DNA of 64,000 nt from Paenibacillus sp. FSL H7-0357 (GCF_000758525.1 NZ_CP009241.1:5642001-5706000), one strand, 5' to 3'; positions 19,556 through 27,956 are shown, counted from the first letter of the stretch. The notes: a model not told the origin generated them from the letters alone. Numbers and translations are program-made.

Positions 19556-20707
19556 ATGAACATTAGCAAAGAGGGTTCTTATTACACGCATGAATATAGA
19601 AATCTGTTCAGAGAGATTGGCTATACGGAAGAGGAGATCCAAGCAAGGCTTGATCAGGCGTGGAACGATTTGTTCTACGGGGCTCCCGATGTGCGGATCT
19701 ATTATCCGGCGGACAACGATAAAGCCTATATGCTGGATACCGGAAATTCCGATGTGCGCTCCGAAGGCATGTCCTACGGGATGATGATGGCTGTGCAAAT
19801 GAATAAGAAAGATGAATTCGACCGGCTGTGGCTTTTCTCCAAGGTGTTCATGCAGCATACGGAAGGACGCTACAAGGATTATTTTGCCTGGCACTGCAAG
19901 CCGGACGGCAGCCGTTTGTCCCAAGGCCCCGCACCAGACGGTGAAGAATTCTTCGCGATGGCGTTGTTCTTCGCCTCCAGCCGCTGGGGTGACGGGCCGG
20001 AGCCGTACAACTATTCTGAACAGGCGAAGACGATTCTCCGCGCCTGCGTGCATAAGGGAGAACAAGGTGAGGGAGACCCGATGTGGGACCCGGCGAACAA
20101 GCTGATCAAGTTCGTTCCTGAGTCTCCTTTCAGTGATCCTTCCTACCATCTGCCTCATTTCTACGAATTGTTTGCCCGGGAGGCAGACAAGCAGGACCGC
20201 ACATTCTGGAAGGAGGCTGCGGAAGCAAGCAGAGTCTACCTGCATCAAGCCTGCCATCCGGTAACCGGCCTTTCCCCGGAATACGCAAATTTCGACGGCA
20301 CACCTGCAGCTCCTCAGCCCCATGGCGATTTCCGGCATTTCTTCAGCGATGCCTACCGCGTAGCGGCCAATATTGCGCTGGACTATGAATGGTTCCGCAG
20401 CGATCCCTGGCAGATCGAGCAGTCGAACCGGATTCAGCAATTCTTCCGGGACATTGAACCTGCGGATTACCGCCGATACACCATTGACGGCCATCCGTTC
20501 GAGGAACCGGCACTGCATCCCGTCGGACTCCTTGCTACTCTGGCCATGGCCTCGCTCGCTGCCGATGGACCGGATGCGGAGCCGTTCGCAAGGCTCTTCT
20601 GGAATACGCCTCTGCGCAGCGGGGTCCGCCGGTACTACGACAACTGCCTGTATTTCTTCAGTCTGCTGGCCTTAAGCGGAAATTACCGCATTTATCAGCA
20701 AGAATAA
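19556..20707 (+). CDS. rex: Reducing-end xylose-releasing exo-oligoxylanase, GH8
   Basis: A 383-residue GH8 enzyme without signal peptide, so it acts on imported xylo-oligosaccharides, removing xylose from the reducing end. The proton donor lies in SDVRSEGMSYG (E70) and a second conserved acid in GPAPDGEEFF (D128), the same numbers as in the Bacillus halodurans enzyme; HFFSDAYRVA holds the likely base (D265). GGAGG lies six bases before the ATG at 19556; the frame extends 30 codons upstream without a good start. It complements the GH67 enzyme in xylan breakdown and is monocistronic with its own terminator. Confidence 0.9.
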   Translation: MNISKEGSYYTHEYRNLFREIGYTEEEIQARLDQAWNDLFYGAPDVRIYYPADNDKAYMLDTGNSDVRSEGMSYGMMMAVQMNKKDEFDRLWLFSKVFMQHTEGRYKDYFAWHCKPDGSRLSQGPAPDGEEFFAMALFFASSRWGDGPEPYNYSEQAKTILRACVHKGEQGEGDPMWDPANKLIKFVPESPFSDPSYHLPHFYELFAREADKQDRTFWKEAAEASRVYLHQACHPVTGLSPEYANFDGTPAAPQPHGDFRHFFSDAYRVAANIALDYEWFRSDPWQIEQSNRIQQFFRDIEPADYRRYTIDGHPFEEPALHPVGLLATLAMASLAADGPDAEPFARLFWNTPLRSGVRRYYDNCLYFFSLLALSGNYRIYQQE

Positions 20708-20740
20708 AGTAAATAAAGCATTAGACTAGCCTTCAATATA

Positions 20741-20790
20741 AAAACAGCGGCAGCCGTGGACGAAAAAAAGTCCTGGACTGCCGCTGTTTT
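20741..20790. terminator. Bidirectional terminator after exo-oligoxylanase and MarR genes
   Basis: AAAACAGCGGCAG at 20741-20753 is the exact complement of CTGCCGCTGTTTT at 20778-20790, with an A-rich loop and flanking A and T runs on both strands. It lies between two convergent genes. It is directly followed by the right arm of the dispersed cassette repeat. Confidence 0.85.
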
Positions 20791-20814
20791 ATTGAGCTAA
20801 CGTTTTCTGTTAGC
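20791..20814 (-). repeat. Cassette-type repeat, copy A (arm plus different hairpin)
   Basis: ATTGAGCTAACGTTTTCTGT at 20791-20810 followed by TAGC matches the arm of the repeat seen in full at 32499-32577 (ATTGAGCTAACGTTTCCCGT then T). It lies 69 bases beyond the 3' end of the leftward marR gene. The adjoining hairpin (20741-20790) has a GCGGCAG stem in place of the usual GGCAGCCGATC. Confidence 0.6.
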
Positions 20815-20882
20815 GGAACAACAAAACTCCTTGTGCTACTCGATTTTACAAATTGTTCTGGCAATGCGTTAAGAGTTCCACT

Positions 20883-21332
20883 TTAACTACGAAATCCATT
20901 AAAGTGCCTCAGCCTTTGGATGAAATCATGAAGCTCTGCATCTTTCCAGTCCGAAAGCCGTTCATAGTACACAGACTCTTTTTCCTTCAGCGCATCTAAA
21001 ACTTTTTGTTGCCCGTAATCGGTAAGAGATAATACAACTCCCCGTCCATCATTAGCCGACGTTTCTCGTTTTACATATCCCAAAGCTTGAAGTTGTTTGA
21101 CGAGGCGACTGACCGAACTTCGATCCATTGCTGTTGATTCAGCTAAAGCGGCGGCATTAGTGGCGCCATAGGAATACAGCCAGCGAACAAGATGGAAGGC
21201 AGCAGGCTGTATGGAGGAATCGAATTTAGCAGCGGCTTTTACATTTAATGCATGTGCAGAACTAATGAGAGCATTAAGCTGTTCGCCCAATTCAATCTCA
21301 AGTCTATCCCTAGGTACGTTTATCTCGTTCAT
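20883..21332 (-). CDS. MarR-family transcriptional repressor
   Basis: A 149-residue winged-helix regulator. The DNA-binding part contains AALAESTAMDRSSVSRLVKQ and the wing LGYVKRETSANDGRGVVLSL with the conserved D-x-R pattern. It is divergent from the short-chain dehydrogenase at 21484 with two palindromic operators between them, so it most likely represses both genes and releases them on binding a small, probably toxic, ligand. Confidence 0.88.
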   Translation of the reverse strand: MNEINVPRDRLEIELGEQLNALISSAHALNVKAAAKFDSSIQPAAFHLVRWLYSYGATNAAALAESTAMDRSSVSRLVKQLQALGYVKRETSANDGRGVVLSLTDYGQQKVLDALKEKESVYYERLSDWKDAELHDFIQRLRHFNGFRS

Positions 21333-21372
21333 TCTTATTCACCTTTCTTTAGGTCTAAATCAAGCCTTCAAA

Positions 21373-21420
21373 TAGTTGACATATATCAACTAAATCAATA
21401 TAGTGGATATATGTCAACTA
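21373..21420. promoter_or_regulatory. Two MarR operator palindromes
   Basis: TAGTTGACATATATCAACTA (21373-21392) and TAGTGGATATATGTCAACTA (21401-21420) are 20-bp dyads spaced 28 bp centre to centre. The first has perfect 7-bp arms. They lie between the divergent marR and dehydrogenase genes and overlap both putative promoters. Confidence 0.85.
21376..21404 (+). promoter_or_regulatory. Promoter of the dehydrogenase gene, embedded in the operators
   Basis: TTGACA (21376-21381) and TATAGT (21399-21404) are 17 bases apart. The -35 box lies in the left operator and the -10 box runs into the right one, so repressor binding would block polymerase. On the minus strand TTGACA (complement of 21412-21417) and TTTAGT are also 17 bases apart, giving a mirror-image promoter for marR. 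Confidence 0.75.
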
Positions 21421-21483
21421 ATTAATAGGCAGGTTATAGTGATTATCCACTCTTAAAGTGTATCATAGGAAGGAGAAATGACG

Positions 21484-22356
21484 ATGGTTAATAAAGAAAA
21501 TGTTGTCATTACTGGTGCTACCAGTGGACTTGGGCAGCTTGTCGCGCTCGAATTAGGAAAACGCGGATTTGACCTTATTTTGACTGCCCGGAGTAAAGAA
21601 CGCGCTGAAATCACGAGAGAACGCATTAAGGAGCAGGCACCTTCAGCGAATATTGATTTCTTTTATGGAGACTTTTCGTCAATTAAGGATGTTTCACGGG
21701 TTGGGAGTGAAATAGCTGCCGAATATCCTAAAATCGATGTGCTGTTGAACAATGTGGGGATTCATGCTTTTAAGCCTCGCATCACCCCCGAGGGTCTTCC
21801 TGAGATGATTACCGTCAATTATTTCGCTCCCTGGATTTTAACACAGATTCTAAAACCTTCCCTGCAAAACTCGAGCCATGCCAGAGTTGTCAATGTTGCC
21901 TCTGAAGCTTCACGCCGTCACGGTATATTGAAGCTACCAGAGGATTTAACAGATACAACTCCCTTTACCGCTCGCGGCTCATCCCCTGTCTATGGAAAAA
22001 CCAAATTATTAAATATTATGTTTTCGGCTGAACTTGCGCGGAGGTGGTCAGGAACGGGTATTAGCGTAAATGCACTGAATCCTGGATTTAATGTTACCGG
22101 ACTCGGACGAGAACTTTGGTTCGCCCCCGTACTCGAACGATTGTTGAAAGCCCTGCACCTCGGAGATCCGCGAAGAGGAACCGATATTATTACCCGATTA
22201 ATTGTTGATCCGGAATATCTAATTAAGACGGGTGGATACTTTAATGTCGGAACAGGACAATCCATTGAGCCAGTCTCTCCCGGAGGAGATGATGCAATGC
22301 AGCGCAGGTTGTGGGAAAGCACAGAAAAATTATTGAGAGAAAAGGGGTTTCTGTAG
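21484..22356 (+). CDS. Short-chain dehydrogenase/reductase (SDR)
   Basis: A 290-residue SDR. The cofactor motif TGATSGLG is near the N-terminus, NNVGIH follows strand 4, and the catalytic Ser/Tyr/Lys are in VASEASRR and SPVYGKTKLL. AAGGAG is eight bases before the ATG at 21484 but only two bases from the ATG at 21478, so the later start is preferred. Regulated by the divergent MarR protein; a role in reducing a reactive carbonyl is likely but not shown by the sequence. Confidence 0.88.
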   Translation: MVNKENVVITGATSGLGQLVALELGKRGFDLILTARSKERAEITRERIKEQAPSANIDFFYGDFSSIKDVSRVGSEIAAEYPKIDVLLNNVGIHAFKPRITPEGLPEMITVNYFAPWILTQILKPSLQNSSHARVVNVASEASRRHGILKLPEDLTDTTPFTARGSSPVYGKTKLLNIMFSAELARRWSGTGISVNALNPGFNVTGLGRELWFAPVLERLLKALHLGDPRRGTDIITRLIVDPEYLIKTGGYFNVGTGQSIEPVSPGGDDAMQRRLWESTEKLLREKGFL

Positions 22357-22430
22357 GCAATTCAACAAAGACAGCCGATCGTACTGACTGGCTGTCTACA
22401 TATCGTGTTTGAACTATCGTGTCCCGCTAT
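22351..22430 (-). repeat. Cassette-type repeat, copy B (degenerate, complete)
   Basis: Contains the GACAGCCGATC / GACTGGCTGTC hairpin (22370-22397) and, on the right, an arm reading TCGTGTCCCGCTA that corresponds to ACGTTTCCCGTTA of the consensus. On the minus strand the stop codon of the 22427-22723 gene lies in the first bases of the repeat, as in copy G. Confidence 0.55.
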
Positions 22431-22723
22431 TTTGATAATCTACGGAGAAATTTAATCCACTTGGGTTCGTATGCTTCGCTAATTGGAATCCCTGTGTAAT
22501 ATCTATTATAAGGGTCCATTTCCCATATCTTTAAGAGCCCCTCGGGAACTTCATACTTAAATATGGGAGAGCTAGGGTTTGCCCTATAATAAAATTCATT
22601 ACATGCAACACAGTACAAAATCTGCGATTCACCGGAGGAATATGCATAAATACTAAGCTCAGTGCGACAGGCTTCGCATCGACGTATTCGATTGCGGTTT
22701 AGCCAATCAATAAAAAACTTCAA
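22427..22723 (-). CDS. Hypothetical protein with CxxC zinc-ribbon pairs
   Basis: A 98-residue protein, counted from a TTG at 22723 that has GGAG eight bases upstream; an earlier TTG at 22759 lacks a ribosome binding site. Two cysteine pairs (RRCEACRTEL and ILYCVACNEFYY) would form a zinc ribbon; the rest is aromatic-rich. Not recognised. It is a stand-alone leftward gene enclosed by cassette-type repeats on both sides. Confidence 0.6.
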   Translation of the reverse strand: MKFFIDWLNRNRIRRCEACRTELSIYAYSSGESQILYCVACNEFYYRANPSSPIFKYEVPEGLLKIWEMDPYNRYYTGIPISEAYEPKWIKFLRRLSK

Positions 22724-22760
22724 AGTATCATCTCCTGCCGTAAAATAAGGAATATCCAAC

Positions 22761-22786
22761 GCATACTAGTATCCCGTTAGATTAGC
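22761..22786 (-). repeat. Cassette-type repeat, copy I (one arm)
   Basis: GCATACTAGTATCCCGTTAG at 22761-22780 keeps the TCCCGTTAG end of the repeat arm and lies 57 bases beyond the 3' end of the leftward gene at 22843. No hairpin is left. Confidence 0.4.
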
Positions 22787-22842
22787 CCTAACTTTTCCAT
22801 AATCGAGTTTATTAAATCTGTTTTGGCATGGGAATACGTAAC

Positions 22843-23232
22843 TTAATGCTGAATGTGTCCTGGTTTAAGCCATAACACGTCATATCCCATATTACTGAGT
22901 ATTTCCAGCCCATCATTAAACTCAATTCTGTTTGATCCATTCCACCCATTTTCCAAACCATATAAAACAAACTGCTTAACTATTCCTGGGTAATGTAAAT
23001 TAAAACCTTCAATATCACCCGAGGTTATTTTCTTTAAGTGAACACCAACTAACAGAGGGCTTCCCGAAATCGGGTCATCCCATGTACAAAAGTGGAAGGA
23101 ACATGTTATGTTCTTCAGTTCCTTTAATGATATAGAAAGAGTGATTTCGCATGCACCTTGGTGGTACTTTTGGTTAATAACATAAACGTATTTTTTATCT
23201 CGAACATTGATTTCCCTTGTGCTTTTCTTCAT
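22843..23232 (-). CDS. Hypothetical protein
   Basis: A 129-residue soluble protein beginning MKKSTREINVRDKKYVYVIN, rich in beta-type residues, with no signal peptide, membrane segment or recognised motif. It starts with ATG and stands alone on the minus strand between partial repeats at 22761-22786 and around 23275. Integron-type and phage-type accessory genes often look like this; no function can be proposed. Confidence 0.5.
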   Translation of the reverse strand: MKKSTREINVRDKKYVYVINQKYHQGACEITLSISLKELKNITCSFHFCTWDDPISGSPLLVGVHLKKITSGDIEGFNLHYPGIVKQFVLYGLENGWNGSNRIEFNDGLEILSNMGYDVLWLKPGHIQH

Positions 23233-23362
23233 ATTATCAGCACCTATTTGAAATTTGCAGTCGTTGGACGTCCTCAGTTAGCTTCATAATCGTGTATCAA
23301 TACGCTGCATTTTCTTGACAAGCAGCTATCCCGAACAGATATGGTTTTTAAATATTATCCAT

Positions 23363-23605
23363 TCATAAATCCAAAACTTCGGTGTGCCAAAGAAAACGGA
23401 TATTTAAAATGTGACCGGCAAGAAGAAGGCAGAACACGGAGATGACGAGAAACATCAGCACGAATGCGGACAGAGTGAGCAGAATTGTTTTGCTTGGCAT
23501 GTAGTATGGCAGCGGGCTTATCTGCAACACATCGGCTCCGATCATCATGAATAGCTTGGCGAACAGCATGCCTTCGCCGAAGAGCGATTGGAACTTACTG
23601 TGTTT
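23363..23605 (-). pseudogene. C-terminal remnant of an FtsX/BceB-type ABC permease
   Basis: The frame, open from 23605, reads SLFGEGMLFAKLFMMIGADV and continues with one more hydrophobic span and a charged end. This resembles the SLFSKLF helix found in the BceB/FtsX permease family. An in-frame TAG lies just upstream and no ATPase or remaining permease is nearby, so this is a fragment. Confidence 0.5.
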
Positions 23606-23780
23606 CTATAGTTTGAATAGGCTGGATTAGGTTCCGTTGGAATCTATTATAGTCCTCCAATACCGCAAGATCGAATTTCAAACTTGTAAGGTAGATGTAA
23701 GGCAGATCGATAGCTCAGGCCAGCCTGGCAGGATAAGATTGGAACAAATGAAAAAAGAATTTTTAAAAAGGAGAATCGAG

Positions 23781-25283
23781 ATGAGGCTGTTTGAACTGTT
23801 GCTTTTTTTGTCAAACATCGGCTTATTTGCATTAACAATCCTATTAAAAAAAGGAAGGCGTAGAATTCCAGTATTCGTTGCAAGCGGGATCGCCACACTT
23901 CTACTGGTCATTCATTGGACGGTGGAAGGATACAGAGTTCAGCTATTCCCCCCATATTGCATAACGATCATTTTTTTAGCCATTTCAGGTTATAGCTATT
24001 TTAAAAAAACCGGCCAAAAAAAAATCCCACGATTCATGTTGGGTTCAGCTTATACCGCTATAGCGATAATGCTGGTCGTAACAGCGGGTCTCATGTATGC
24101 TTTTCCTGTATATAAACTACCTGAACCGACAGGCGAATTTAAGGTAGGAACGCAAACTTTTCATTTCGTGGATACAAATAGGGAAGAGATTTTCGACGAA
24201 GCCAGAGATGGTAAGAGAGAATTGATGGTTCAGGTATGGTATCCGGCTCAAGCTGGCAATGGCAAGTACGCTCCCTTTATTCCCGATACCCAGATTTTAC
24301 GTTATATGTCCGCGAACTATGGCCTTCCCGGGTTTACTTTTCAACACCTGAAGTACGTATCCAGTCATGCTTATTCGGGGGCCGAAGTTTCTTCGGCACA
24401 GACTTCATACCCGCTGATCCTTGCGAATCCCGGCTTCGGCTCTTCCAGGTTCCTCCACACGTCGCAAGCCGAAAATCTCGCGAGTCACGGATATATCGTG
24501 GCAGTGATCGACCACACCTACAATACATTTGCAACTGAGTTTCCGGACGGTCGAATCACGACCAGCACAACCAACGACTTATTCTCGCCCGACCATGATT
24601 ACCGGACGGAAAGCGGAAATCGCGACAAGTTGGGAAAAGTTTTAACCGGCGATGTGGCGTTTGCGCTGGACCAATTCGAACTCATCCAATCGGGGCAGAT
24701 TCCAAGTCATCTAAAAGGGAGGATTGATCTCGGTCATGTCGGGGTGTTCGGTCATTCCATCGGCGGAGCGACGGCCTATGACGCTTCTTACGATCCGCGA
24801 ATCGCGGTTGGAATAGACTTTGATGGAGGGCTTTATCGACTGCGTGACAGAGAGGGTCTGCGAAAGCCGTTTTTGTTCATCAACTCGGAAAGCGAATTCG
24901 AAAAATTAAAAATGGTGATGGATAACCGGGTCTACACGGATGCAGAGCTTAACCGTATGGGCTCAACAAGAGAGTGGGAGGATCAAGTAACGGAAGATAA
25001 AAAGTTGGAGCTTGAACGGAGGCGCGAAACGGTCAACGAAGGGGGACAAGTCCTCTATATCGACAATACGGAGCATTTGAATTTTGCCGACGTACAGTTC
25101 ATTACTCCGATTTTCAAAATGCTGGGCGCTACAGGAAAGATTGCGCCCGAAAGAGCGAACTCCGTTATCAATACCTATATGCTGGATTTCTTCGATATGT
25201 ATCTGAAAAATCAAAGCGGAATCTTAATGAAAGGACCGGATAGCCGCTTTCCGGAGGTGAAGTTCGTAACCTCGCTATTATAA
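23781..25283 (+). CDS. Membrane-anchored alpha/beta hydrolase, PAF acetylhydrolase-like
   Basis: A 500-residue protein from the ATG at 23781 (AAAGGAG upstream); a longer frame to 23637 has no ribosome binding site. Three to four N-terminal membrane helices (within residues 3-107) precede a hydrolase domain of the plasma PAF-acetylhydrolase family. The nucleophile elbow is GVFGHSIGGA (S326), with oxyanion-region LILANPGFGSSR and a C-terminal histidine in TEHLNFAD. Such proteins hydrolyse short-chain esters; the substrate is unknown. Monocistronic. Confidence 0.82.
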   Translation: MRLFELLLFLSNIGLFALTILLKKGRRRIPVFVASGIATLLLVIHWTVEGYRVQLFPPYCITIIFLAISGYSYFKKTGQKKIPRFMLGSAYTAIAIMLVVTAGLMYAFPVYKLPEPTGEFKVGTQTFHFVDTNREEIFDEARDGKRELMVQVWYPAQAGNGKYAPFIPDTQILRYMSANYGLPGFTFQHLKYVSSHAYSGAEVSSAQTSYPLILANPGFGSSRFLHTSQAENLASHGYIVAVIDHTYNTFATEFPDGRITTSTTNDLFSPDHDYRTESGNRDKLGKVLTGDVAFALDQFELIQSGQIPSHLKGRIDLGHVGVFGHSIGGATAYDASYDPRIAVGIDFDGGLYRLRDREGLRKPFLFINSESEFEKLKMVMDNRVYTDAELNRMGSTREWEDQVTEDKKLELERRRETVNEGGQVLYIDNTEHLNFADVQFITPIFKMLGATGKIAPERANSVINTYMLDFFDMYLKNQSGILMKGPDSRFPEVKFVTSLL

Positions 25284-25420
25284 TCACGGAACAGGCTATC
25301 GATTTTGATATACTCCCCTTCAATTAGACAGGTTTAATAAATAAACCGCTATTTGAACGAACACAACTCTCAGATTGGGTGAAGAAGGGGAAGCGAAAGC
25401 TATGAGCAAGGGGCGGTCTA

Positions 25421-25828
25421 TCAATTATCAGGAACGAATAGACATTGTTCTTTACTGTCTTGCCCCTCCATCCATTTATAAGATTCTATCTTTTCATCAA
25501 TCATCTTCAGGTTGTTCTTCAGTTCATTAATTTGAACAAGAACGTTTTTTTGATGGGTTTCCAACAGCTCTCGTCTTGCACTTATTGTAGCCTCTCCTTG
25601 ACTTCGCAGATCAGAAAAACGCTTCATATCACTGACTTTCATTCCTGTTACCCGCAATCGGAGTAAAAAATGGATCCACGAGATATCAGTCTCTGAATAC
25701 TGGCGATACCCACTTGTATCTCGATGGATCCCGTAAAGCAATCCGATTTTCTCGTAATAGCGCAATGTGTGAACAGTAAGCCCTGTCATTTCAGAGTTTT
25801 GTTGAATTGTAAAAAAATTAGGTTCCAT
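25421..25828 (-). CDS. MerR-family transcriptional regulator (AdhR/NmlR-like)
   Basis: A 135-residue MerR protein: helix-turn-helix MTGLTVHTLRYYEKIGLL at the N-terminus, then a long dimerisation helix with MKVSDMKRF. There is a single C-terminal-region cysteine (QCLFV) and no metal-binding motif, which fits members that sense organic electrophiles. Divergent from the carboxymuconolactone decarboxylase-like gene, with a 19-bp-spacer promoter between them. Confidence 0.88.
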   Translation of the reverse strand: MEPNFFTIQQNSEMTGLTVHTLRYYEKIGLLYGIHRDTSGYRQYSETDISWIHFLLRLRVTGMKVSDMKRFSDLRSQGEATISARRELLETHQKNVLVQINELKNNLKMIDEKIESYKWMEGQDSKEQCLFVPDN

Positions 25829-25859
25829 AAATATTATTATAGCACATCAAAAAAAGCCA

Positions 25860-25890
25860 TTGCTTTAGAGTGCACTCTAAAGTGTAACAT
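25860..25890 (+). promoter_or_regulatory. MerR-type promoter with 19-bp spacer and palindromic operator
   Basis: TTGCTT (25860-25865) and TAACAT (25885-25890) are 19 bases apart, the hallmark of MerR-activated promoters. The spacer region holds the perfect 20-bp palindrome CTTTAGAGTGCACTCTAAAG (25863-25882). Confidence 0.85.
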
Positions 25891-25922
25891 TTAATTCAAG
25901 TTACACAGAGGAGGAATAATAT

Positions 25923-26312
25923 ATGTCAAATGAACGTTATACACGTGGTTGGGAAAAACTAATGCAAATAGATGGTGAAGGAGGAAAACGTGTTATTGAG
26001 TCAATGAGGGACATTGCTCCCGACCTGGGAAAGTACGTTGTTGAATTTGCATTTGGAGAGATATACTCAAGGGAAGTGCTTGATCTCAAACAGCGTCAGC
26101 TAATAACGGTCGCATCGCTTACAACACAAGGCGGATGTGAGCCACAGCTAAACGTGCATATCAACGCAGCTCTCAATGTAGGACTTACACCCAATGAAGT
26201 AATTGAAGCGATTATGCATTGCATTCCCTATACTGGTTTTCCAAGAGTTCTTAATGCCGTTTTTGTTGCCAAAGAAATTTTTGAGGAACGGAATTTGAAA
26301 ATTGTGAACTAA
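25923..26312 (+). CDS. Carboxymuconolactone decarboxylase-family protein
   Basis: A 129-residue AhpD/CMD-like protein (LDLKQRQLITVASLTTQGG, NVHINAALNVGLTPNEVIEA). The CxxC of AhpD is absent, so the peroxiredoxin-reductase role is unlikely. GAGGAGG precedes the ATG. MerR regulators paired with CMD proteins are a common electrophile-response unit in Firmicutes; the reaction itself is not known. The stop overlaps the end of a GNAT remnant on the other strand. Confidence 0.85.
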   Translation: MSNERYTRGWEKLMQIDGEGGKRVIESMRDIAPDLGKYVVEFAFGEIYSREVLDLKQRQLITVASLTTQGGCEPQLNVHINAALNVGLTPNEVIEAIMHCIPYTGFPRVLNAVFVAKEIFEERNLKIVN

Positions 26313-26416
26313 AACCTGATTTTGCATCTTTTCAATGTTGGAATCAGTTCCAATAAAATTAATTCAGACAAGTCATTAGCATCTTCAATTCTTGCCTTCC
26401 TTACGTTTATATCCAT
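26309..26416 (-). pseudogene. N-terminal remnant of a GNAT acetyltransferase
   Basis: GGAGATG precedes an ATG at 26416 that opens a 35-codon frame beginning MDINVRKARIEDANDLSELI, the typical first strand and helix of a GNAT acetyltransferase. The frame ends at a TAG that overlaps the stop of the CMD gene, so the remainder of the gene was lost when the MerR/CMD unit arrived or was rearranged. Confidence 0.6.
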
Positions 26417-26486
26417 ACACTCATCTCCAACGATTTTTTTGTCATTGAATTATTAATACGAAAAGTATGCTAAACTTAGGATCACC

Positions 26487-26516
26487 AAAAATCCCCTCGA
26501 CCTGAGGGGATTTTTT
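26487..26516. terminator. Bidirectional rho-independent terminator
   Basis: AAAAATCCCCTC and GAGGGGATTTTT form a perfect stem with a 5-base loop, with A and T runs on the two sides. It closes the leftward methyltransferase transcript and would also stop rightward reading from the CMD gene. Confidence 0.85.
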
Positions 26517-26540
26517 CTATTGCAATGCATTGCGTCTCTC

Positions 26541-27287
26541 CTAACATTTCCTACAAACGCTAATGATAGATGAAGATGACGGAGAGAACGGCGTCTTATC
26601 CCAATCAGCATATTGATGTTCGACGCGAAAGCCGTGACGGGTTAATAAAGAATGCAGCGTATCCTGATCCGTGAACCGACAAGCAATTCGGGAAATCGTC
26701 TGCTTATCCCCCCAATCACGCATCGTGACCCAATGCATGACATGCTGTCTAGCATCGTAACATTGTGTGCCTGATACCTTGACGTTATTCCCATCCTTAT
26801 CTATGAATGATCCCCATTCTGTCTCCTCTTGATCGGATAAATCCGTTCCCTCCGGATTACGGGTCTCGAATGCAAAGATTCCATGGAGTTGTAAATGTTT
26901 GTGAACGGTCGTGAGCAAATCAATTTGATCTTGATCACTTATGAATGCCTGAAATGCATTACCAGTCAAATAAATCATTGAAAATCGCTTGTCCGATTCG
27001 AAGGTACGGGCATCACCTTCCATAAAAGTAACAGTCAACCCTTCCGCCTTCAACCGCGCATATGCGAGCATCGCTGAAGAGATATCTACACCGGTCATCG
27101 TTATGCCGGCTTTCGACAGGGGTATCGTTGTTAAGCCTGTACCACAAGCAAGCTCTAACACTTCCCCAGGACTCGATCTAGCAAGCTCAAGATAGAACTG
27201 ATATTTTTCAATTTCACCGTCAAATTCAAGATCGTAATTTACCGGATCTTGATATTCTTCAAGATTGCTATGTTCAATCAACGCCAT
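26541..27287 (-). CDS. Class I SAM-dependent methyltransferase
   Basis: About 248 residues. The SAM-binding motif is VLELACGTGLTTIPLSKAG, followed by GVDISSAML and a motif II region MIYLTGNAFQAF. The substrate cannot be told. The ATG at 27287 is very close to AGGGGG; a TTG two codons later (27281) has ideal spacing and may be the true start. Its stop (AAATGTTAG) matches the position of stops within cassette repeats. It follows the LURP-one gene by 35 bases. Confidence 0.85.
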   Translation of the reverse strand: MALIEHSNLEEYQDPVNYDLEFDGEIEKYQFYLELARSSPGEVLELACGTGLTTIPLSKAGITMTGVDISSAMLAYARLKAEGLTVTFMEGDARTFESDKRFSMIYLTGNAFQAFISDQDQIDLLTTVHKHLQLHGIFAFETRNPEGTDLSDQEETEWGSFIDKDGNNVKVSGTQCYDARQHVMHWVTMRDWGDKQTISRIACRFTDQDTLHSLLTRHGFRVEHQYADWDKTPFSPSSSSIISVCRKC

Positions 27288-27322
27288 TCCCCCTTTCATA
27301 TTGTAAGACCTAGACAAAATAG

Positions 27323-27811
27323 TCACTGATGAGAAGCAGCAGCTTGGTCAGCCTTCACACAATCAATTGCGACAACGAACGCAATCATGATTGCCTCCAT
27401 CTCCTCATTCAATATTTGAATCTTGTAGCTATCTCCCCAAGTGAACCACTCCTTGTTCACTTCACCTATGACTACTCCATGCTGTAAGACCTGAAAATCC
27501 ATGTCCCACCAATTACCATGTACCTCTATGTCAGCCGAATCAATCGTATAGCGTGCTTTAAAGAAAGAAAACTCCTTCTTAATCGTTAACACCTCTCGAC
27601 CATTAACCTCAACAAAAAACTTCGGTAAAAAACTGAACACCTTTTTCGTAATAAGTGCGACTTCATCTCTTGTTGTGTTCATAATGGAGAACGTCTTTGG
27701 AATTTGCATAAAACTGCCCTCTACATAATAAACATCCTCCTCCTGCTGATTCTTTACCGTAAATTTTCCACTTAGACTGAATACTTTCTGCTTTATATAA
27801 AGCTGCTTCAT
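27323..27811 (-). CDS. LURP-one-related (YxjI-like) protein
   Basis: A 162-residue protein of the LURP-one/DUF567 family: MKQLYIKQKVFSLSGKFTVK at the start and repeated beta strands such as FSFLPKFFVEV and FSFFKARYTI, forming the Tubby-like barrel. The ATG at 27811 has GGAGG six bases upstream. Bacterial members have no established function. It leads into the methyltransferase gene. Confidence 0.8.
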   Translation of the reverse strand: MKQLYIKQKVFSLSGKFTVKNQQEEDVYYVEGSFMQIPKTFSIMNTTRDEVALITKKVFSFLPKFFVEVNGREVLTIKKEFSFFKARYTIDSADIEVHGNWWDMDFQVLQHGVVIGEVNKEWFTWGDSYKIQILNEEMEAIMIAFVVAIDCVKADQAAASHQ

Positions 27812-27874
27812 ACCCCGCCTCCTTCTCCTCCACAATATAAACTAAGTATATCAAAGATAGGTTATTCAACTATA

Positions 27875-27956
27875 CTGCCCGTTCGGTTAAAAAAGGCAGC
27901 CGATCGTCGTGACCGGCTGCCTCCACGTCATTATTAGGTTATCGTTCTCCGTTAGA
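27875..27956 (-). repeat. Cassette-type repeat, copy C (complete)
   Basis: Reads CTGCCCGTTCGGTTAA at the left, then the hairpin GGCAGCCGATC / GACCGGCTGCC (27895-27921), then TTATTAGGTTATCGTTCTCC and GTTAGAG. It lies about 100 bases beyond the 3' end of the leftward racemase-like gene. The hairpin has an A run upstream and may terminate leftward transcription. Confidence 0.7.

Noticed and set aside
19541..20518. 325-codon leftward frame opposite the GH8 gene
   Set aside because: The GH8 frame has conserved catalytic residues and a ribosome binding site; the reverse frame is low-complexity and has none.
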